NCBI RefSeq assembly: GCF_000799465.1 | Contig: NZ_JUGU01000001.1 | Span: forward strand, 496,001 to 560,000 | Reading direction: 5' to 3' | Source of the DNA: Psychroserpens sp. Hel_I_66 | Lineage (GTDB): Bacteria > Bacteroidota > Bacteroidia > Flavobacteriales > Flavobacteriaceae | Length of the DNA stretch: 64,000 nt | Shown: positions 9,201 through 18,218 of the stretch, piece by piece | Layout of the letters: the number at the start of each line of letters is the position of its first letter | Numbering within the stretch: the first letter of the stretch is position 1 | Notes under the pieces: generated by a model | The model's input: only the letters and a program-made list of their open reading frames with translations | Told to the model about the DNA's origin: nothing | Databases searched by the model: none | Position numbers and translations under genes: made by a program

Positions 9201-10076
9201 ATGACAATTCTAGACGGAAAAAAAGTTAGCAACGACATAAAGGACGAAATCAAAAAGCAAGTCGATAAGATGAAAGCTAAAGGTGAGAAAGTACCTCATT
9301 TAGCTGCGGTTATTGTTGGAAATGATGGTGCTAGTTTAACATACGTTGGTAGCAAAGTTCGTGCATGTGAACGTGTTGGGTTTGAATCTACAATGGTGCG
9401 TATGTCAAACACAACGAGCGAAATAGAATTGTTGGATAAAATTGAAGAACTAAACCAAAATGATGATATCGATGGTTTTATCATTCAATTGCCACTGCCT
9501 CCTCAAATCAACACTCAAAAGGTACTAATGGCAGTAGATCCAAGCAAGGATGTTGATGGATTTCATCCAGAAAACTTCGGAAAAATGGCTTTAGACATGA
9601 GTACATTTATTCCAGCAACACCATTTGGTATTTTAGAACTTATGGATCGTTATGGAGTTGAAACCAAAGGAAAGCATACGGTCGTAATAGGTAGAAGTCA
9701 TATTGTTGGACGACCAATGAGTATTCTTATGGGACGTAAAGGGTTTCCTGGAAATTCTACGGTCACGCTTACACATAGTCATACAAAAAACATCACTCAA
9801 ATTACCTCACAAGCAGATATTATTATTTCTGCACTTGGAGTTCCAAACTTTTTAAAAGCCGAAATGGTAAAAGATGGCGTTGTGATTGTAGATGTTGGGA
9901 TCACCAGAGTGCCAGATGAAGACTCTCCAAAGGGATATGTTATTACCGGTGACGTTGATTTTGAAAATGTGAGCAAAAAGGCAAGTTACATAACACCAGT
10001 TCCAGGAGGAGTTGGTCCAATGACGATTGCAATGTTGTTAAAAAACACACTTCTTGCCAGAGAGCAACGTATGTAA
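9201..10076 (+). CDS. folD: Bifunctional methylenetetrahydrofolate dehydrogenase/cyclohydrolase FolD
   Basis: 291 residues. FolD interconverts 5,10-methylene-, methenyl- and 10-formyl-tetrahydrofolate in the cytosol using NADP. The catalytic Tyr48 and Lys52 are in TYVGSK, the dinucleotide-binding motif VIGRSHIVGRPM is near residue 165, and the family signature TPVPGGVGPMT is near 265. It follows ffh and could share its transcript, since no terminator is visible in the 106-bp gap. folE and folP are also in this window but far away. Confidence 0.98.
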   Translation: MTILDGKKVSNDIKDEIKKQVDKMKAKGEKVPHLAAVIVGNDGASLTYVGSKVRACERVGFESTMVRMSNTTSEIELLDKIEELNQNDDIDGFIIQLPLPPQINTQKVLMAVDPSKDVDGFHPENFGKMALDMSTFIPATPFGILELMDRYGVETKGKHTVVIGRSHIVGRPMSILMGRKGFPGNSTVTLTHSHTKNITQITSQADIIISALGVPNFLKAEMVKDGVVIVDVGITRVPDEDSPKGYVITGDVDFENVSKKASYITPVPGGVGPMTIAMLLKNTLLAREQRM

Positions 10077-10135
10077 TTTTGTGAACAATTAAGGCTGGCT
10101 AATAATCTGTTGCTTAATTAATTTTATATTGTAGC

Positions 10136-10855
10136 ATGATTACATCAATTGCTACATTAGATCGTGTTTCTATATTAAGTTGGGAACATCTACTCCCTAT
10201 AGGTTTTGCAGTAGTTTTTGCGATATGTCTAATCAAGTTTGCTACAACTATTTCTTCGGAAAGGCAGCAGCAGGCCATTCATTACTTAGCTATTTTCATT
10301 TCAGTTGTTGTCATATCATTTCATATCTATATGATGATCACTACCGATTATGATTTTAGAACAGATTTACCATTATATTTATGTAGTCTCTTAGGTATTT
10401 TAATTCCAATCTACACCCATTACCGACGCTACTGGATGTTTGAGATTCTAGTATTTTGGATTATTGCAGGAACGTTACAAGGTGTCATCACTCCAGATAT
10501 TTCCGAAGGTTTCCCAAGTCTGGATTACTTTAGATATTGGATTGTTCACTTAGGTTTGCTTATAGTTATTTTCTATAACATTTTTGTGTTTAAGCTAAAG
10601 CCCAAATTGAGGAGTGTTTTTAAATCTTTTTTAGCTTTACAGGTATACGTTCTTTTGATGATTGGAATCAATTACGTTTTAAAAGCCAATTATTTTTATT
10701 TAATTGAGAAACCTAAATCTGCCACATTATTAGATTATTTTGGAGAATGGCCTTATTATATCATTGTCGGGCAATTAATTATAATTCCCTTATTTCTTCT
10801 CATTTATTTGCCATTTTACATTTCCGAAGAAAAGAAGAAATCACTTGGCAAATAA
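10136..10855 (+). CDS. TIGR02206 / YwaF-family membrane protein
   Basis: 239 residues with about seven hydrophobic helices, matching the TIGR02206 (YwaF) family of unknown function. Recognisable parts are LPLYLCSL near 80, [18 protein letters not shown] near 105-120, and the C-terminal membrane helix followed by a Lys-rich tail. Its 3' end overlaps the convergent VOC gene by 15 bp. No function can be given beyond an integral membrane protein. Confidence 0.75.
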   Translation: MITSIATLDRVSILSWEHLLPIGFAVVFAICLIKFATTISSERQQQAIHYLAIFISVVVISFHIYMMITTDYDFRTDLPLYLCSLLGILIPIYTHYRRYWMFEILVFWIIAGTLQGVITPDISEGFPSLDYFRYWIVHLGLLIVIFYNIFVFKLKPKLRSVFKSFLALQVYVLLMIGINYVLKANYFYLIEKPKSATLLDYFGEWPYYIIVGQLIIIPLFLLIYLPFYISEEKKKSLGK

Positions 10856-11266
10856 CTGGGTTTGATCCTTAAATGCTTTAAATTCTAGAGCATTTCCTGC
10901 TGGATCCAGAAAAAACATGGTCACTTGTTCTCCGGTTTGACCTTCAAATCTCACGTAAGGTTCGATGATGAAATTTACTTTTTTTAGTCTAAGGTGATCT
11001 GCAAAGTCATGAAAATCGCTCCAATTTAAAACAACACCATAATGCGGTACCGGAACAGATTTTCCGTCAACAGGATTGGTATGAAGATCTTCTTGTGATT
11101 GTGGTTTGTAATGAATCACAAGTTGATGTCCAAAAAAGTTGAAATCTACCCAATGGTCGCTGCTTCGTCCTTCTTCACAATTGAGAACATCTCTATAAAA
11201 TGCTCTGCAATCGTCTAAATTATGGACAGGAATCGCAATATGAAATGGAGAAACTTGGTTTGACAT
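10841..11266 (-). CDS. VOC (glyoxalase/dioxygenase fold) family protein
   Basis: 141 residues, one VOC fold of two beta-alpha-beta-beta-beta units. [25 protein letters not shown] near the start is typical, and [14 protein letters not shown] holds the usual metal-ligand Glu near the end. VOC enzymes use a divalent metal for isomerisation or ring cleavage; the substrate cannot be told here. The stop overlaps the convergent membrane-protein gene. The upstream 61-residue protein ends 6 bp before its start, so they probably share a transcript. Confidence 0.85.
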   Translation of the reverse strand: MSNQVSPFHIAIPVHNLDDCRAFYRDVLNCEEGRSSDHWVDFNFFGHQLVIHYKPQSQEDLHTNPVDGKSVPVPHYGVVLNWSDFHDFADHLRLKKVNFIIEPYVRFEGQTGEQVTMFFLDPAGNALEFKAFKDQTQLFAK

Positions 11267-11272
11267 AAAAGA

Positions 11273-11458
11273 TTATTCTGCTGGTTTGTCTTTTCTATAT
11301 TTAAGCATCGAAACTCCTGATATAAAGAAAATACCTCCCAAAATCGCTAATGCCCAAGGGCTTAAGGCTACTAGGTTGTTTCCAAAAATTCCTAAAACCC
11401 CCAAAACTAATGAGATCATTCCGCCAATGGTCAATATCAATGCTAAAATTTTAATCAT
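11273..11458 (-). CDS. Small two-helix membrane protein
   Basis: 61 residues with two hydrophobic helices (about 4-26 and 33-52) joined by a short loop and ending in a charged tail, KYRKDKPAE. Not assigned to a named family. It lies 6 bp upstream of the VOC gene on the same strand, which supports it as real. Function unknown. Confidence 0.65.
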   Translation of the reverse strand: MIKILALILTIGGMISLVLGVLGIFGNNLVALSPWALAILGGIFFISGVSMLKYRKDKPAE

Positions 11459-11551
11459 GATTAATTATTATATAGTTAGAAAGCTAAAATATGAAAAATT
11501 ATGTGTTATTAAATAATTTAAATTGCAATTATTACTTGGTTTTAAACACAC

Positions 11552-12301
11552 TTATTTTCGTTTTTGTTCTTGATAGATTTTGGTCGATGAGGCCAATAAA
11601 GCATTAAGTTCTCTAAATTCTTCTTTTGTTAGTTCTCTATATTCTCCAACCGGAACATCGAGAGAGATATTCATAATACGAACACGTTTTAAGGTTTGTA
11701 CTTCGTAATTTAAATACTCGCACATGCGTCTAATTTGACGGTTTAAACCTTGAGTAAGTATTATGCTGAAGGTGTTAGAATCCAAACGCTTGACTTCGCA
11801 TTTTTTGGTTGTTCTATCAAGATCTTCTAAATAAATACCTTCAGACATATGCTTAATAAAAGTTTGGGAAATTTGCTTATCTACCGTAACGATATATTCT
11901 TTTTCGTGGTTATTGCTGGCACGAAGTATTTTATTTACAATATCTCCATCATCTGTTAAAAGTATGAGTCCTTCACTCGGTTTATCTAATCTGCCAATTG
12001 GGAAAATGCGTTTTGGATAATTTATAAAGTCAATGATATTATCTTTTTCTACACGAGTATCTGTGGTACAAACAATGCCTACAGGCTTGTTAAAAGCTAA
12101 ATACACAAAATCTTGTTTGGTGTTTTCAATGAGTTTACCGTCAACATGAACTTCATCGGTTGGAGTGATTTTAGTTCCCATTTCTGGAATTTCACCATTT
12201 ATAGTTACGCGTCCTGCCTCAATGAGTTTATCTGCCTCTCTGCGGGAACAGTAGCCAACTTCACTGAGAAATTTGTTGATTCGTTTTAAGTTTTCTGTCA
12301 T
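11552..12301 (-). CDS. rluF: 23S rRNA pseudouridine synthase RluF
   Basis: 249 residues. An N-terminal S4 RNA-binding domain (about 5-60) precedes an RsuA-type pseudouridine synthase domain with NKPVGIVCT near 71-79 and GRLDKPSEGL carrying the catalytic Asp106. The motif GLNRQIRRMCEYL is close to the RluF subgroup, which modifies U2604 (and U2605) of 23S rRNA in E. coli. RluB and RluE are close relatives, so the exact target is a family inference. It is on the same strand as the hydrolase-cupin-YitT cluster, 17 bp after the hydrolase. Confidence 0.85.
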   Translation of the reverse strand: MTENLKRINKFLSEVGYCSRREADKLIEAGRVTINGEIPEMGTKITPTDEVHVDGKLIENTKQDFVYLAFNKPVGIVCTTDTRVEKDNIIDFINYPKRIFPIGRLDKPSEGLILLTDDGDIVNKILRASNNHEKEYIVTVDKQISQTFIKHMSEGIYLEDLDRTTKKCEVKRLDSNTFSIILTQGLNRQIRRMCEYLNYEVQTLKRVRIMNISLDVPVGEYRELTKEEFRELNALLASSTKIYQEQKRK

Positions 12302-12318
12302 TTGACAAAATTACAAAA

Positions 12319-13146
12319 CTAAGTAGTAATAAAATCTACGATGTGGTTGTTTACTTCTTCAGATCTTAATCCGTGACCAAAACCTTCCGTAGTAATAAGT
12401 TTAGACGTTTTGTAAAAGTTTTTAAAATCCTCAGCATCGCTATATGGGATAATTTTATCTCTTTTATCATGAATCAATAACCCTTCAATATCTGAGTTTT
12501 CTAAAAACCGAGCTGCATTAAAAAACTCTGGTTTTTTGTTAAAGCGTTCAAACAATAGTGAATTCATTGCATTTGCTACACGATCATTATATGACATCAT
12601 ATTTACATACCTTTCAAATACGCCCAAAAAATTTGAAGGAGCTCCCAATAAAACGAGCTTATTCACTGTTGGGAGTTGATATTTCTTCTGAAAAAAAGCG
12701 GTAGACATTCCGCCAACCGAATGCCCAATAACAATATTGGCCTTAAATTTTTTTGCTACGATGTTTATACATTCTGAATATAAGATGGCGTTAAACATCT
12801 TTCCGCTAGAATTACCGTGAGCTGGAGCATCCAATGCGACAATATTATAATCTAGTTCTTTAAGTTTTGTGATAAGATCTCTCCATCTAAAACTATTACT
12901 TTCCCAGCCATGCGCTAATAACACGGTTTCTTTTTTACCTAACCACCTATAGGTCATTATATTGATGCCTTCGTAATTAATATCTTCTATGAATGCAGTA
13001 TCTAGAAAGTCCCTTTCAATTTCTTTTAATTTTATTCTACGAGGTTTTGAGAATAGATTTAAAGCGAGTTTCCCTGCAAATCTGGGAGAAATATAGCTTG
13101 TTAAATTAATGATTGATCCTATTGTTTTGACTAGAATTTGTTTCAT
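12319..13146 (-). CDS. Alpha/beta hydrolase
   Basis: 275 residues with an alpha/beta hydrolase core: an oxyanion loop LLAHGWESN near 77, DAPAHGNSSG near 106, the nucleophile elbow GHSVGG with Ser143, an acid in HDKRDKIIP near 228, and the catalytic His in GFGHGLRSEE near 257. The N-terminal 60 residues are basic with a weak hydrophobic stretch, so membrane association is possible. It directly abuts the cupin gene and is likely in one operon with it. The substrate is unknown. Confidence 0.85.
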   Translation of the reverse strand: MKQILVKTIGSIINLTSYISPRFAGKLALNLFSKPRRIKLKEIERDFLDTAFIEDINYEGINIMTYRWLGKKETVLLAHGWESNSFRWRDLITKLKELDYNIVALDAPAHGNSSGKMFNAILYSECINIVAKKFKANIVIGHSVGGMSTAFFQKKYQLPTVNKLVLLGAPSNFLGVFERYVNMMSYNDRVANAMNSLLFERFNKKPEFFNAARFLENSDIEGLLIHDKRDKIIPYSDAEDFKNFYKTSKLITTEGFGHGLRSEEVNNHIVDFITT

Positions 13147-13524
13147 CTACTCTTCTCTGTTTACAAGATCCATAGAAAATGCTGGTGTGCAAATTGCTAA
13201 ATATTCACACGCCACAGTAAATGGGTTAGAATATTGAACTCTTGTGTTTTTTTCGATTTTTATGGATTGGCCAGCTTCTAAAATGATTGTTTCATCTTCG
13301 ATGATGAATTGTTTTTTGCCTTTTATAATGTAGGTATATTCATCAAACTCTGGTGTTTGGAAAGGTTCGCTCCAGCCAGCAGGTGCAATCATATGTGCTA
13401 TACTTATTTTTGAATTTTTATCTGTAGCATTTCCAAAATGTTCTTCTATAAGTTTACCATCAGTGGTGGGAACGACAAAAGGATTTGTTTGTACTTGATA
13501 TTTTTTTTTGCTCACGTTTTTCAA
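13147..13524 (-). CDS. Cupin-domain protein
   Basis: 125 residues, a single cupin barrel with FDEYTYIIKGKKQFI and a following LEAGQSIKIEKNT that match the two conserved cupin strands. The metal-binding His residues of classical cupins are mostly absent, so it may bind a small molecule rather than act as a metal enzyme. Its stop is immediately before the hydrolase start and it begins 9 bp after the YitT-family gene. Function unknown. Confidence 0.75.
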   Translation of the reverse strand: MKNVSKKKYQVQTNPFVVPTTDGKLIEEHFGNATDKNSKISIAHMIAPAGWSEPFQTPEFDEYTYIIKGKKQFIIEDETIILEAGQSIKIEKNTRVQYSNPFTVACEYLAICTPAFSMDLVNREE

Positions 13525-13533
13525 TTTTATAAA

Positions 13534-14505
13534 TTATTTTAGGGGCTTTCTTTTTATTGTTCCACCTCTTAGGTCTTTAACGACATTCATTATGATAAAG
13601 GCTTGTTTGTCTATTTTATCAATTTCAGTATTTAATTTTGCTAATTCTAAACGGGTGATGATTATATATATTACAGACTTATCATAATGTGTATTATCAT
13701 TTTTATAACCTCCTCTTGCAGGATATATTGTGCATGCACGTTCTAGTTTCTCGGTAAGTACTTTTCTAATATCGTCATGAAAATCTGATATAATGGTCAC
13801 ACCAATATATTCTTCAACACCATCAACCACAAAATCTACAGTTTTGGCAGCAGATAAATACGTTAAAATTGCATAAAGCGCAATTTCTACGGATAGTATA
13901 TAGGCACCAAAAGAAAAGATAATGACATTAATAAGTAAGAGTACATCTCCAATACTAATGCTTAATTTTCTACTTAAATAAATGGCAAGTATTTCTGTGC
14001 CATCAATAACACTGCCTCCTCTAATTGCCATTCCAATTCCCAGACCTAGAAAAAAACCTCCAAAGATGGCAATTAGTAATTTGTCTTCAGTAACCACTGG
14101 ATAATCAACATAATGAACAACTAGAGCTAAAAAAGCGATAGCAATAATGCTTCTTAGTGCAAAGGTTTTATTGATTGTTTTAGTGGCCAATAAAAGAAAA
14201 GGAAGGTTCACCAAAATCAATAAAATGCCAAGAGGTAATTTAGTTATGTTTTGGACTAATAGAGAAATACCTGTTGCGCCACCATCTATAAATTGATTGG
14301 GAAGCAAGAATCCTTTTAATCCAAAACCAGCAGCAAAAACACCTATAACAATAAAAGCATACTCCTTAATAGTATGGGCCAACTCAACTTCAAGTTTCTT
14401 AACAAGTGGATTGATTTCTGATTTTGTTATCGGTTTTGAAGACTTGTTTGCCTCAAGACGCTTTTGCGCAATGTTAACCAGTATTTTAGAAATAAAGGGA
14501 TTCAT
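13534..14505 (-). CDS. YitT-family membrane protein (DUF161 + DUF2179)
   Basis: 323 residues. After a 45-residue cytoplasmic lead come five to six membrane helices of the YitT/DUF161 type (AGFGLKGFLLPNQFIDGGATGISLL at about 60-85, GMAIRGGSVIDGTEILA near 160). A soluble C-terminal DUF2179 domain (about 232-310, ending in a PII-like fold in known members) follows, with CTIYPARGGY. The substrate of YitT proteins is not established. First gene of the YitT-cupin-hydrolase-rluF run on the minus strand. Confidence 0.85.
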   Translation of the reverse strand: MNPFISKILVNIAQKRLEANKSSKPITKSEINPLVKKLEVELAHTIKEYAFIVIGVFAAGFGLKGFLLPNQFIDGGATGISLLVQNITKLPLGILLILVNLPFLLLATKTINKTFALRSIIAIAFLALVVHYVDYPVVTEDKLLIAIFGGFFLGLGIGMAIRGGSVIDGTEILAIYLSRKLSISIGDVLLLINVIIFSFGAYILSVEIALYAILTYLSAAKTVDFVVDGVEEYIGVTIISDFHDDIRKVLTEKLERACTIYPARGGYKNDNTHYDKSVIYIIITRLELAKLNTEIDKIDKQAFIIMNVVKDLRGGTIKRKPLK

Positions 14506-14601
14506 AGGTTATACTGGAATTATATTTTGTTCTTTTAGATTAAAACGGAATATTGCCACTTTTCTTAACTGTTATTTTTAGAATTTGTTCCCATCTGTAA
14601 T

Positions 14602-15159
14602 TTACCAATGCACAATAAAATATTTTATTTTAGCATTATCTGGTATTTGAACTGCTTCAATATTAAGCGTCATGTCAAATCTCAAATTAGCAGGTAATTC
14701 TTTCTTGTCAATAGTAAACGATGCATTTATGTCATTAACAGAAATCACAACAGAGTTGATAAGATTATTGATACTTGAAATTTTGTAAGCATCCTTGATA
14801 TCCTTAAATGTACTTAACGTAGAAATGCTTTTTTCGGTTTTATATTTTTCACTATAAACTCTAATACTTTCAATTACAGATGTAGAGTCTAATGCTTGTT
14901 GAGGAGTGAGACTCAATAATTGTTTTCCATCATTAGAGAAAATATCAATATCAGTGTTTTGACCTGAGAACTCATCACCTCTTACAGACGGTTTTACTAT
15001 AGAATCATTTGGAAAGGCTAGATCCAAATCCTTAATTTGAGTAGAATCTGTCAAAAGTCCAACATTTTGTTTAGTTATCAAAAATGGATTTTGTTTTTTT
15101 TCCGAAGAACAACTTGCTACTGTTAGTGTGACAATGAGAATTAATAAAAGGTTTTTCAT
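14602..15159 (-). CDS. Lipoprotein of unknown function
   Basis: 185 residues. The signal peptide ends TVASC, giving a lipidated Cys17. The remainder is a mixed alpha/beta soluble domain with no motif I recognise; it ends in KIKYFIVHW. It lies 24 bp downstream of the HerA-like gene on the same strand and may be cotranscribed. A flavobacterial conserved protein is likely, but I cannot name the family. Confidence 0.7.
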   Translation of the reverse strand: MKNLLLILIVTLTVASCSSEKKQNPFLITKQNVGLLTDSTQIKDLDLAFPNDSIVKPSVRGDEFSGQNTDIDIFSNDGKQLLSLTPQQALDSTSVIESIRVYSEKYKTEKSISTLSTFKDIKDAYKISSINNLINSVVISVNDINASFTIDKKELPANLRFDMTLNIEAVQIPDNAKIKYFIVHW

Positions 15160-15183
15160 AAAGGTTTAAAATAGTTTAAATTT

Positions 15184-16722
15184 TTATTTGAGCATTTTTG
15201 TTAATATACCAAGAACGCTTCGTATTACGGTTGGGCTTGTTAACACTTTAATAAGTGGATTTTGTCTTGTGCTATTGCTTCTTGATCTTGATTCACGCTG
15301 TTTGTTTTCTGCTTTTTCTAGAGCCTCTTTTTCTTTTCTTGCTTTTTCCTTAGCTTCTTCTGCTTCAGCAATTTCAATTTTTTTATTGAGCATCTCGTAG
15401 GCGCTCTCGCGATCTATTTCTTCATTGTATTTCTTTGCCAGTTTTGATTTGCCCAATAGTTCGCCTAATTCAGAATCTGTCAAAACATCCATTCTGCTCA
15501 TTGGAGCTCGCATCATTGTTGCAGCCAATGGTGTAGGTTTCCCTTTCTCGTCTAATGCAGAAACTAACGCTTCTCCAATACCTAAAGACGTCAAAACATC
15601 TGCAGTATCGTAAAATGCAGTATCAGGATAATTTTGTGCAGTTAGTTTTATGGCTTTTCTGTCTTTTGCGGTAAAAGCTCTTAGGGCGTGCTGTACTTTT
15701 AAGCCTAATTGACCCAAAACAGCTTCTGGTACATCGGTTGGATTTTGGGTTACAAAATAAAGACCAACGCCTTTACTACGAATCAATTTCACGATACTTT
15801 CAATTTGATTTAGCAAGGCTTTAGACGCTTCATTAAAAATCAAATGTGCCTCATCAATAAATAGTATAAGTTCAGGTCTACCGCTATCGCCTTGTTCAGG
15901 AAACGTAGAATATATTTCAGCCAAAAGACTCAACATAAATGTCGAGAATAATTTGGGCTTATCTTGTATATCGGTTAATCTAATAATATTGATATAGCCT
16001 CTTCCTTCATTATCAACTCTTAGCAAATCGTCAACTTCAAAGGACGTTTCTCCAAAAAAACGTTCGCCACCTTGCTGCTCGATTTCTACAACTTTTCTAA
16101 GTATTGCTCCTGTAGATGCGGTTGAGATTCTTCCGTAGGCATCGCTAAATTCATCTTTGCCTTCTTGGGTAGCGTATTGTAATATTTTTTTGAAATCCTT
16201 TAAATCGAGTAGTGGTAGCTTATTGTCATCACAGTATTTGAAAATAACTGCAACAACTCCAGACTGGGTTTCTGTTAAATCTAGAATTCGAGATAACAAA
16301 ACAGGTCCAAACTCACTAACGGTCGCACGAAGTCTCACACCGTCTTGTTCAGACAATGTCATCACTTCAACAGGAAACGACTTTGGCTCAAAAGGCAATC
16401 CAATTTTTTCGTGACGCTCATCAATCTTTGCGTGACCAGGACTTGGTTTTGCCAATCCACTTAAATCACCCTTAATGTCCATTAATAAAACGGGAATTCC
16501 TTTTTCGCTCAGATTCTCCGCTAAGACTTGCAGCGTTTTTGTTTTCCCAGTTCCAGTAGCACCAGCAATTAAACCATGTCTGTTCATGGTTTTTAAAGGC
16601 ACGTTTACAAAGGCATTGGTTAACGTTTCACCGTCCAGCATTGCAGAGCCCAATGTGATGTATTCGCCTTTGTTTGTGTTTCCTTCTGTGATTTCTTTTA
16701 AAAAATCGTCGGTTCTACTCAT
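15184..16722 (-). CDS. HerA-like DUF853 ATPase
   Basis: 512 residues from the chosen start MSRTDDFL. A longer frame from 16794 adds 24 hydrophobic residues that run into the divergent ridA gene and is rejected. The protein is a DUF853 (HerA-type helicase-like) ATPase: Walker A GATGTGKT at 54-61, MDIKGDLSG near 83, Walker B LILFIDEAHLIF near 280, and a coiled-coil Lys/Glu-rich stretch near 440-480. Related proteins are predicted DNA or protein translocases; the bacterial role is not settled. The lipoprotein gene lies 24 bp downstream. Confidence 0.88.
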   Translation of the reverse strand: MSRTDDFLKEITEGNTNKGEYITLGSAMLDGETLTNAFVNVPLKTMNRHGLIAGATGTGKTKTLQVLAENLSEKGIPVLLMDIKGDLSGLAKPSPGHAKIDERHEKIGLPFEPKSFPVEVMTLSEQDGVRLRATVSEFGPVLLSRILDLTETQSGVVAVIFKYCDDNKLPLLDLKDFKKILQYATQEGKDEFSDAYGRISTASTGAILRKVVEIEQQGGERFFGETSFEVDDLLRVDNEGRGYINIIRLTDIQDKPKLFSTFMLSLLAEIYSTFPEQGDSGRPELILFIDEAHLIFNEASKALLNQIESIVKLIRSKGVGLYFVTQNPTDVPEAVLGQLGLKVQHALRAFTAKDRKAIKLTAQNYPDTAFYDTADVLTSLGIGEALVSALDEKGKPTPLAATMMRAPMSRMDVLTDSELGELLGKSKLAKKYNEEIDRESAYEMLNKKIEIAEAEEAKEKARKEKEALEKAENKQRESRSRSNSTRQNPLIKVLTSPTVIRSVLGILTKMLK

Positions 16723-16778
16723 AATTGAAAATTTGCATAAAAATAGTGTAATTTTAAACAAGTATAAAATGTACCAAT

Positions 16779-17225
16779 ATGAAAAAAATCTCACTCATTT
16801 TTATCTGTATTTTTTTCTTCGGAAACGTATCGTGTGTGGATCGTTCTGTGGAAATCGTCTTCCACAAATCCCACGAACCAAAAAAAGCAGAAGCACCTTT
16901 TAGCGATGTAGTTGAGGCCAACGGATTTTTATTTCTTTCAGGGCAAGTAGGCATGAACCACAAATCGAGAACGCTAGTTGAAGGTGGGATAGAAGCAGAA
17001 ACCAAGCAATGTATAGAAAATATAAAAGCGGTTTTGGAGCATCACGATTCATCTTTGGACAAGGTTGTAAAATGCACGGTGATTTTAAAAGATATCAATG
17101 ATTTTGGAACTTTCAATGAAATTTACAAAGGCTATTTTCCGAAGAAACCCGCAAGAACTACTTTTGCAGCTTCAGGTTTAGCGGTTGGAGCGCATATTGA
17201 AATTGATGTTATTGCTGCAAAGTAA
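16779..17225 (+). CDS. RidA-family protein with a lipoprotein signal
   Basis: 148 residues. Residues about 22-148 are a RidA/YjgF domain with GQVGMN, ENIKAVLEHHDSSLDKVVKCTV, and PARTTF whose Arg126 matches the active-site arginine that contacts imine substrates. RidA normally hydrolyses reactive enamines/imines in the cytosol. Here a hydrophobic leader ending NVSC (Cys19) predicts an exported lipoprotein, which is unusual for the textbook role. It is divergent from the HerA-like gene and lies 53 bp before queE on the same strand. Confidence 0.85.
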   Translation: MKKISLIFICIFFFGNVSCVDRSVEIVFHKSHEPKKAEAPFSDVVEANGFLFLSGQVGMNHKSRTLVEGGIEAETKQCIENIKAVLEHHDSSLDKVVKCTVILKDINDFGTFNEIYKGYFPKKPARTTFAASGLAVGAHIEIDVIAAK

Positions 17226-17264
17226 ATCTTATCACTAATTACTTTTAACTTATTACTTTTGAAC

Positions 17265-17272
17265 TATCTTTG
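17265..17272 (+). promoter_or_regulatory. -7 promoter box TATCTTTG immediately before queE
   Basis: An exact TAnnTTTG that ends 6 nt before the ATG at 17279. A start site the usual few bases downstream would give an mRNA with almost no leader. Confidence 0.55.
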
Positions 17273-17278
17273 CACGCT

Positions 17279-17911
17279 ATGACAAGAACAGAACGACAAG
17301 AGCTTATAGATAAAGGATTGTTATTGCCTTTGATGGAAGAATTTTATACCATACAAGGTGAAGGATTCCATAAAGGAACTGCTGCCTATTTTGTTAGAAT
17401 AGGCGGTTGTGATGTAGGCTGCCATTGGTGTGATGTAAAAGAAAGCTGGTTGGCAGAACTACATCCTCCAACAGCTACAGATAAAATTGTTGAAAACGCA
17501 GCAAAATATAGTAACACAATAGTTGTTACTGGAGGAGAGCCTCTTACTTGGGATATGGGACCTTTGACAGCGCAATTAAAGGCCAAAGGACTTCAAATAC
17601 ACATAGAGACATCTGGGGCTTATCCCTTAACCGGTATCTGGGATTGGATTTGCTTATCCCCAAAAAAAATGAAGTTGCCAACAGAAGAAGTATATGAGAA
17701 AGCTCACGAGCTCAAATGCATCATATACAATAAAGATGACTTTAGATTTGCTGAAGAACAGGCAGCTAAGGTAAATAAAGACTGTATTTTATATTTACAA
17801 CCCGAGTGGAGCAAGCGTGATAAGGTGGTACCGCAAATTGTAGATTATGTTATGGCAAATCCAAAATGGAAAGTGTCTTTGCAAACGCATAAGTATTTGA
17901 ATATTCCTTAA
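17279..17911 (+). CDS. queE: 7-carboxy-7-deazaguanine synthase QueE
   Basis: 210 residues from ATG 17279. A TTG three codons upstream is in frame but lies inside the promoter box, so the ATG is preferred. QueE is a radical SAM enzyme that converts 6-carboxytetrahydropterin to carboxydeazaguanine on the way to queuosine. The cluster cysteines are Cys44, Cys48 and Cys51 (CDVGCHWC), with FYTIQGEG just before and TGGEPL near 87. No other queuosine gene is adjacent. No terminator is obvious after it. Confidence 0.95.
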   Translation: MTRTERQELIDKGLLLPLMEEFYTIQGEGFHKGTAAYFVRIGGCDVGCHWCDVKESWLAELHPPTATDKIVENAAKYSNTIVVTGGEPLTWDMGPLTAQLKAKGLQIHIETSGAYPLTGIWDWICLSPKKMKLPTEEVYEKAHELKCIIYNKDDFRFAEEQAAKVNKDCILYLQPEWSKRDKVVPQIVDYVMANPKWKVSLQTHKYLNIP

Positions 17912-18218
17912 GTTCATTATTCAACTCACATAAAATTTTAAATTAAAAGAACCTTTTATTGATAACACTCAGGTTTTTGGTCTATAATAACTGCTTTATG
18001 GAAGATGGTTTAATAAATTACTTGTATGTGTAACATATCTAGATTACAGTATCTTATGGATGACACATAGAATTTTAAACTGTTATTAAACATTGTGTTA
18101 TATTTTTAGTTGATAGAGTTAAATCTTTGATTTTTGGTTGGGTAAATTTGAAAGAAATGCCAAACCTTCAAGAATCGTTTAATAGCGATTTAAAATTAAT
18201 TTATTAACTAAAAAATCT
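17912..18218. other. Upstream region of the rhodopsin operon, 307 bp
   Basis: AT-rich with no ORF. It holds a TAAATTTG -7 box at 18143, 68 nt before the rhodopsin start. I see no clear operator or riboswitch. Confidence 0.6.
18143..18150 (+). promoter_or_regulatory. -7 box TAAATTTG of the rhodopsin operon
   Basis: An exact TAnnTTTG. The nearest TTG (18127) is only 13 nt upstream, shorter than the usual 19, so the -33 element is uncertain. Confidence 0.5.

Noticed and set aside
16723..16794. 24-codon N-terminal extension of the HerA-like ATPase
   Set aside because: Overlaps the divergent ridA start and encodes a hydrophobic stretch unlike the family; the ATG at 16722 fits conserved length.
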